This document shows, one piece after another, positions 42,961-46,015 of a stretch of DNA of 46,015 nucleotides (position 1 is the stretch's first letter; each line of letters begins with the position of its first letter). The position numbers were made by a program, and so were the translations under genes. The notes under the pieces were generated by a model, which worked only from the letters and a program-made list of their open reading frames with translations, was not told the DNA's origin and did not search any database. The DNA lies in contig PMKM01000175.1 of assembly GCA_003157745.1 (NCBI GenBank), positions 1-46,015 on the forward strand, read 5' to 3'. This stretch comes from Bryobacterales bacterium (GTDB taxonomy: Bacteria; Acidobacteriota; Terriglobia; Bryobacterales; Bryobacteraceae).

Positions 42961-43845
42961 TTAATCGCCAACCGCCGCGAGCGCACGCGGCGCCGCCTCT
43001 CGCGTGCCGAGCGCCAGCCGCGCGCACCGCGCCCGTAGGTCGGCGAGCTTCTCGTCCGCTCGCGGTATCCGCTCGAATCTGCGCAGCACTTCCCGCTTCG
43101 CGCGGCGCACTAACTCCAGGTCCATCTCGTTCATCCGCTCGAGCCGTCCGAACAGGTCTTCGCCCCAAAGGCCCTGCCAAAACTCCCGCGATTCGGGCTG
43201 CGCGCGCCTCCCGGACGGCCCCACATTCTGCGCAACGTACTCCAGCCGCAGTTCCGGAAATGCCGGGCGCAGAAAGTACTCCGCCACCAACAGGCTTTCG
43301 TCGAATAGTTCCACCAGCCCAGGCATCGCCATTTTGCGGACCGCCGCCGACGCCCGCTCCAGGTCCCGCGCATCCGCCGGACGCGTGAACGCCCCACCGT
43401 TCACCAGTTGCGTCGTCTGTACGTCGCTCACCAGGTGGGGAGATTCCTCGATCAGACGCAATACAAACTCCCGCGCACCGAGAGATTGCGCCCAACCGGC
43501 ATAGCGAGAACCCACGCCGCCCCGCCGGTAGTGGTTGTAGCAGGAATATAACCGCGCGATCGGATCGCGCAGAAAACAGCAATCGAAGTACACCGCCCGC
43601 CGGCTTACTGGCTTTGGATAACGTAAGTGATGGCTGGATACCGCCGCAATCTCCGGCTCCTGCCGTAGAAACTCTTCTAAGTCCTCCGCGTCCAGCGTCG
43701 CATCCGGATCGCTGCCGTGAATCGTCGCAAACCGCTCCGCAAACTCCCGCTCCAATATGTGCTCAATCGTACTTCCAGCGTTCTTGAATATGTGGTAATG
43801 AATGATGACGTATCGGGTTCGCTCGACCGGGACGGTTACATTCAC
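42961..43845 (-). CDS. Sulfotransferase family protein (Sulfotransfer_2 type)
   Basis: 294 residues, soluble. The PAPS 5'-phosphosulfate loop is visible as HIFKNAGSTIEHIL at 18-31, and the 3'-phosphate-binding motif as CFLRDPIARLYSCYNHY near 90-105. His/Tyr residues of the core (SSHHLRY) lie between. The C-terminal half is helical and less conserved. It would move sulfate from PAPS to a carbohydrate hydroxyl or similar acceptor. Together with the glycosyltransferase region it hints at sulfated surface glycans, but it stands alone, 13 kb from that operon, and its target is unknown. Confidence 0.82.
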   Translation of the reverse strand: MNVTVPVERTRYVIIHYHIFKNAGSTIEHILEREFAERFATIHGSDPDATLDAEDLEEFLRQEPEIAAVSSHHLRYPKPVSRRAVYFDCCFLRDPIARLYSCYNHYRRGGVGSRYAGWAQSLGAREFVLRLIEESPHLVSDVQTTQLVNGGAFTRPADARDLERASAAVRKMAMPGLVELFDESLLVAEYFLRPAFPELRLEYVAQNVGPSGRRAQPESREFWQGLWGEDLFGRLERMNEMDLELVRRAKREVLRRFERIPRADEKLADLRARCARLALGTREAAPRALAAVGD

Positions 43846-44521
43846 AATTTAACCTAATTGTAATTCATTGGAAACTCGCGAAAAGTTCCGGCAACATCAT
43901 TGTCGGCTGCATTCCGCCTGTGGCGCGCTTCCGGACATCGGCAATTCCGGCGCATTGGATCCCTGCGCGAACCGGCTTCGAGTGTGCTTTCGATAGCGCA
44001 CGCGCCGGCGCCCGGCGCGCCGCCGTAAACCCGGTGACAGCCGTTCGCATGATTTTCTCGCCCGCGTTTCCAGATACTTACACCTGCTCTGCCGCGCGCG
44101 CCGCATCCCACTCCGTGCACAGTGGAATTGGATAGAGGCTGCGCGAACCACTCGCGCCGCCGCAACAGCTTTCTCCCCGGCCGGGGACCGTTGCACTTAG
44201 TTGGTACTGAACTTCCGGCGCCCGTGAACGGCATGCGGGGTCCCCCGTGGGTGGATCCTCGACGGAAGACTTTGGATTCCGGAATCTGAGACCGCCAGCG
44301 GTATACGGATAGCTGTCATTGCCGCCCGTTGGATAACAGAGAGTAAGGAACGAATCGACAGGGACATGTCCGCCATCCAGCGGGCCCGAGTCATCGAAGT
44401 TTCTACTTAAACCATCGGGTGGCCGATACGCACGGCGATAAGTCCGCATAACCCCGGCCACCCGCAACGGAATTTCTCTCAAGCCCTAAGTGTTCACCGC
44501 GCTCGAAGCGGGGAGTGTCAA
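43846..44521. other. Long intergenic region, no certain gene
   Basis: Upstream of the sulfotransferase start it is A+T-richer (43845-43890), as expected for a promoter. On the minus strand, 44078-44482 is open for 134 codons; the stretch around 44240-44400 reads like protein (NFDDSGPLDGGHVPVDSFL, then NDSYPYTAGGLRFRNP), but I recognise no family and see no ribosome site, so I do not call it a gene. The 3' part holds the plus-strand signals for the gene at 44522. Confidence 0.3.
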
Positions 44522-45259
44522 ATGAATACGGTTCGCCAGGCGTTTGTCTGCGCCCTTCTGGCGGCGCTCACCGCGCTCACGGTTGCAGCGACCATCTTCG
44601 TGCGGGCTGCCACCGCCACGGTTGCGGCGGTGCCGGCCCAGATCCGCCTCACGCGCGCCGCGCTGGTTGCAGAAGCCGGTGCGGCGCGCCAGGATCTCAA
44701 TCGCCAGATCGACGCCACCCGCGCGGCCACGCTCTCTCTCTCCGATCGCCAGGCCACCGCGTTTCGCACCGGACTGCTCGAGCGAACCGCCAACTTCGGC
44801 GACTCGACCAGCCGCCAGTTCGGCGCTACGCTGTCCCGCATCGATGCCGCTCTTGCCACCACCACGGCGCTCGAGGGCGAACTGCGCCCCACCCTTCGCC
44901 ATTCCGCCTCCGTCGCCGCGCAGCTCGACGATTCCCTCCCCATGTTCCTCGATTGCGACCATAACCCCGATTGCGTCTTCAACCGCTACGTCGGCGTCTC
45001 CCGCGGCGTCGAAACCGCCGCCACCGATGTCTCCGGCATGAGCCGCGATTTTCGCCGCGACTGGCCGTCCTATCTCAAAACCTGGCAGGATATCGGCGTC
45101 CAGACCGATGGCTTCGTCGCCAATATGAACCGCATCACCAAGCCTCGCTGGTACGACCGGCTGATTGGTTACACCCTCAACGGCGCCGTCATCTATCGCA
45201 ATTTGAGTCCCATTGGAGCCGCCGTCACCGGCGCACAGATCCTATCGTCGCGTCCGTGA
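44522..45259 (+). CDS. Membrane-anchored helical protein of unknown function, next to a phage-type lysozyme
   Basis: 245 residues; GGGGAG lies seven bases before the ATG. Residues 8-30 form one membrane helix (FVCALLAALTALTVAATIFV). About 35-135 is Ala/Arg/Thr-rich and probably a long alpha-helical or coiled-coil rod (LTRAALVAEAGAARQDLNRQ). Two cysteines lie in LDCDHNPDCVFNRY near 142-155. A basic C-terminus follows. No family recognised. The layout (one N-terminal helix, periplasmic helical rod) recalls phage spanins or MlaD-like anchors only in outline. The GH24 lysozyme gene begins 193 bases downstream on the same strand, so a lysis-related or domesticated phage role is possible. Confidence 0.6.
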   Translation: MNTVRQAFVCALLAALTALTVAATIFVRAATATVAAVPAQIRLTRAALVAEAGAARQDLNRQIDATRAATLSLSDRQATAFRTGLLERTANFGDSTSRQFGATLSRIDAALATTTALEGELRPTLRHSASVAAQLDDSLPMFLDCDHNPDCVFNRYVGVSRGVETAATDVSGMSRDFRRDWPSYLKTWQDIGVQTDGFVANMNRITKPRWYDRLIGYTLNGAVIYRNLSPIGAAVTGAQILSSRP

Positions 45260-45309
45260 CTTCCGCGATCCCCGCAACCAAAATCCGCGCCCGCCGCAGA
45301 ACATGGGTG

Positions 45310-45329
45310 GGGCATGCTTTAGCTTGCCC
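45310..45329 (+). repeat. Imperfect 20-bp palindrome (dispersed-repeat type)
   Basis: GGGCATGCT and AGCTTGCCC flank TT; one mismatch in nine pairs. It shares the TTTAGC core with the palindrome at 1227-1238 and fits the same class of small intergenic repeats. Confidence 0.45.
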
Positions 45330-45452
45330 TTTTCCTCTCCCAACCTACACGTCGCCGCGAATCGCTTGCCACCTTACTCGACTTATGCCAGTCTGTATAA
45401 CACCACGAGACACATACTATCGTCCGTCAACCCGCCATAGGAGACTAATTCG

Positions 45453-45920
45453 ATGAGCGCCCCTTCCACGCCCGCCCCACGCAAAGCCAGCCCGGCCGCT
45501 TACGCTCTTATTAAGCAGTTCGAAGGACTCCGGCTGAACGCCTATCTCTGTCCCGCCAAGGTATGGACCATCGGTTGGGGCCACACCGCCGGCGTCAAGC
45601 CCGGCGACACCGTGACCGAACCCCAGGCCGAGACCCTGCTCGCCTCCGATATCGCGCCCATCGAGACTAACCTGCCCAGAGTCTTCCACGTGCCGCTGAC
45701 TCAAGGTCAGTTCGACGCGTTGACTTCGTTGTGTTTCAACGTCGCCGGTGACGCGCTGGGGCTGCCGAAAATCGCACCCAAACTGGTGGCCGACCTCAAC
45801 GCCGAAGACGCTGCCAGCGCCGCCAATCAATTGCTCGACATCGACAAAGCCAACGGCCAGGTGCTCCCCGGCCTCCTCCGCCGCCGCCAGGCCGAACGCC
45901 AACTCTTCCTGTCGGCATAG
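45453..45920 (+). CDS. Phage-type lysozyme, GH24 endolysin
   Basis: 155 residues with AGGAGA eight bases before the ATG. It cleaves the MurNAc-GlcNAc bond of peptidoglycan. The catalytic region is KQFEGLRLNAYLCPAKVWTI then GWGHT: E24, C33 and T39, with the same spacing (9 and 6) as the E42-C51-T57 triad of phage P1 Lyz; the Asp of T4 lysozyme is replaced by Cys, as in that subgroup. LTQGQFDALTSLCFNV and the closing RRRQAERQLFL are also typical. There is no signal peptide or SAR helix, so export would need a holin or lysis. No other phage gene is seen, which suggests a domesticated or stray gene. Confidence 0.92.
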   Translation: MSAPSTPAPRKASPAAYALIKQFEGLRLNAYLCPAKVWTIGWGHTAGVKPGDTVTEPQAETLLASDIAPIETNLPRVFHVPLTQGQFDALTSLCFNVAGDALGLPKIAPKLVADLNAEDAASAANQLLDIDKANGQVLPGLLRRRQAERQLFLSA

Positions 45921-46015
45921 TTTCGATAGGTGCCGGCTACGGCCTTCGCTCCCAAGAGCACTGTAACTTTCGCCACTTCCCGTGCCAGGACTTCCAAGAG
46001 CTTCCTCAGATCTCG
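45921..46015. other. Window end, nothing identified
   Basis: 95 bases after the lysozyme stop without a recognisable gene or signal. Confidence 0.3.

Noticed and set aside
43846-44521. Phosphate-binding-like motif (TGAGSSVP) on the minus strand near 44220
   Set aside because: Only a few residues match and the rest of that frame is Arg/Gly noise.

Overview
The window is high-GC bacterial DNA that most likely comes from an Acidobacteriota genome of the Bryobacterales / 'Candidatus Solibacter' type. The pointers are two proteins ending in the Solibacter-type C-terminal domain (TIGR03437), one Acidobacterial VWFA-related protein (TIGR03436), giant NHL-propeller plus Ig-repeat secreted proteins, a neighbouring DUF3300/DUF2950 pair, and short palindromic dispersed repeats between genes. 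Taxonomy is inferred from these families, not from a marker gene.

Layout. 1-829: start of a secreted unknown protein that runs off the window (minus). 830-1502: gene-free, with a cluster of small palindromes and two tandem 90-nt hairpin elements whose stems differ by compensatory changes. 1503-6335 (minus): a giant propeller/Ig/BACON-like/TIGR03437 protein split by one in-frame TAG where the domain family predicts Trp. 6793-11649 (minus): propeller, twelve Ig-like domains and a C-terminal cellulose-binding (CBM2-like) domain; eight of the Ig units repeat with an exact 276-bp period. 11800-15234 (plus): moeA, then moaC-moaB-VWFA protein packed as an operon (molybdenum cofactor synthesis). 15235-15959: a decayed IS1634-type transposase followed by a dispersed repeat.

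16085-17754: two tandem DsbA-like thioredoxin-fold proteins and a MauE/DoxX-type membrane protein, probably a periplasmic disulfide module. 17826-18329: a DinB-fold protein behind a strong promoter. 18457-19725: an MFS anion/sugar-acid transporter. 19992-22492: a soluble PRC-barrel/MgtE-N/CBS sensor overlapping an NRAMP-like transporter with a non-canonical metal site. 22727-23359: a secreted beta-sandwich protein flanked by two copies of a dispersed repeat.

23648-30093: a glycan-building region: one plus-strand GT4, then a minus-strand operon (membrane GT-C-like protein, GT2, Anp1/GT62-like enzyme, GT2, GT4) that ends in an out-of-frame scrap of a PIG-L-type deacetylase. 30320-32479: DUF3300-DUF2950 operon. 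33067-33143: tRNA-Arg(TCT). 33325-36531: secreted twelve-NHL-repeat protein with TIGR03437. 36934-42755 (minus): complete RND efflux operon (MFP, HAE1-type pump, outer-membrane factor). 42961-43845: sulfotransferase. 44522-45920: a membrane-anchored helical protein and a phage-type GH24 lysozyme with an E-C-T catalytic triad.

Overall, the window is mostly envelope and extracellular biology (surface adhesion or polysaccharide contact, glycosylation, efflux, disulfide formation), with molybdenum cofactor synthesis as the main core-metabolic island. No complete mobile element, CRISPR array or defence system was seen. The least explained items are the covarying tandem hairpins (1320-1496), the single-codon break in the giant protein (3339-3341), the sensor/NRAMP pair and the Anp1-like enzyme in a bacterial operon.
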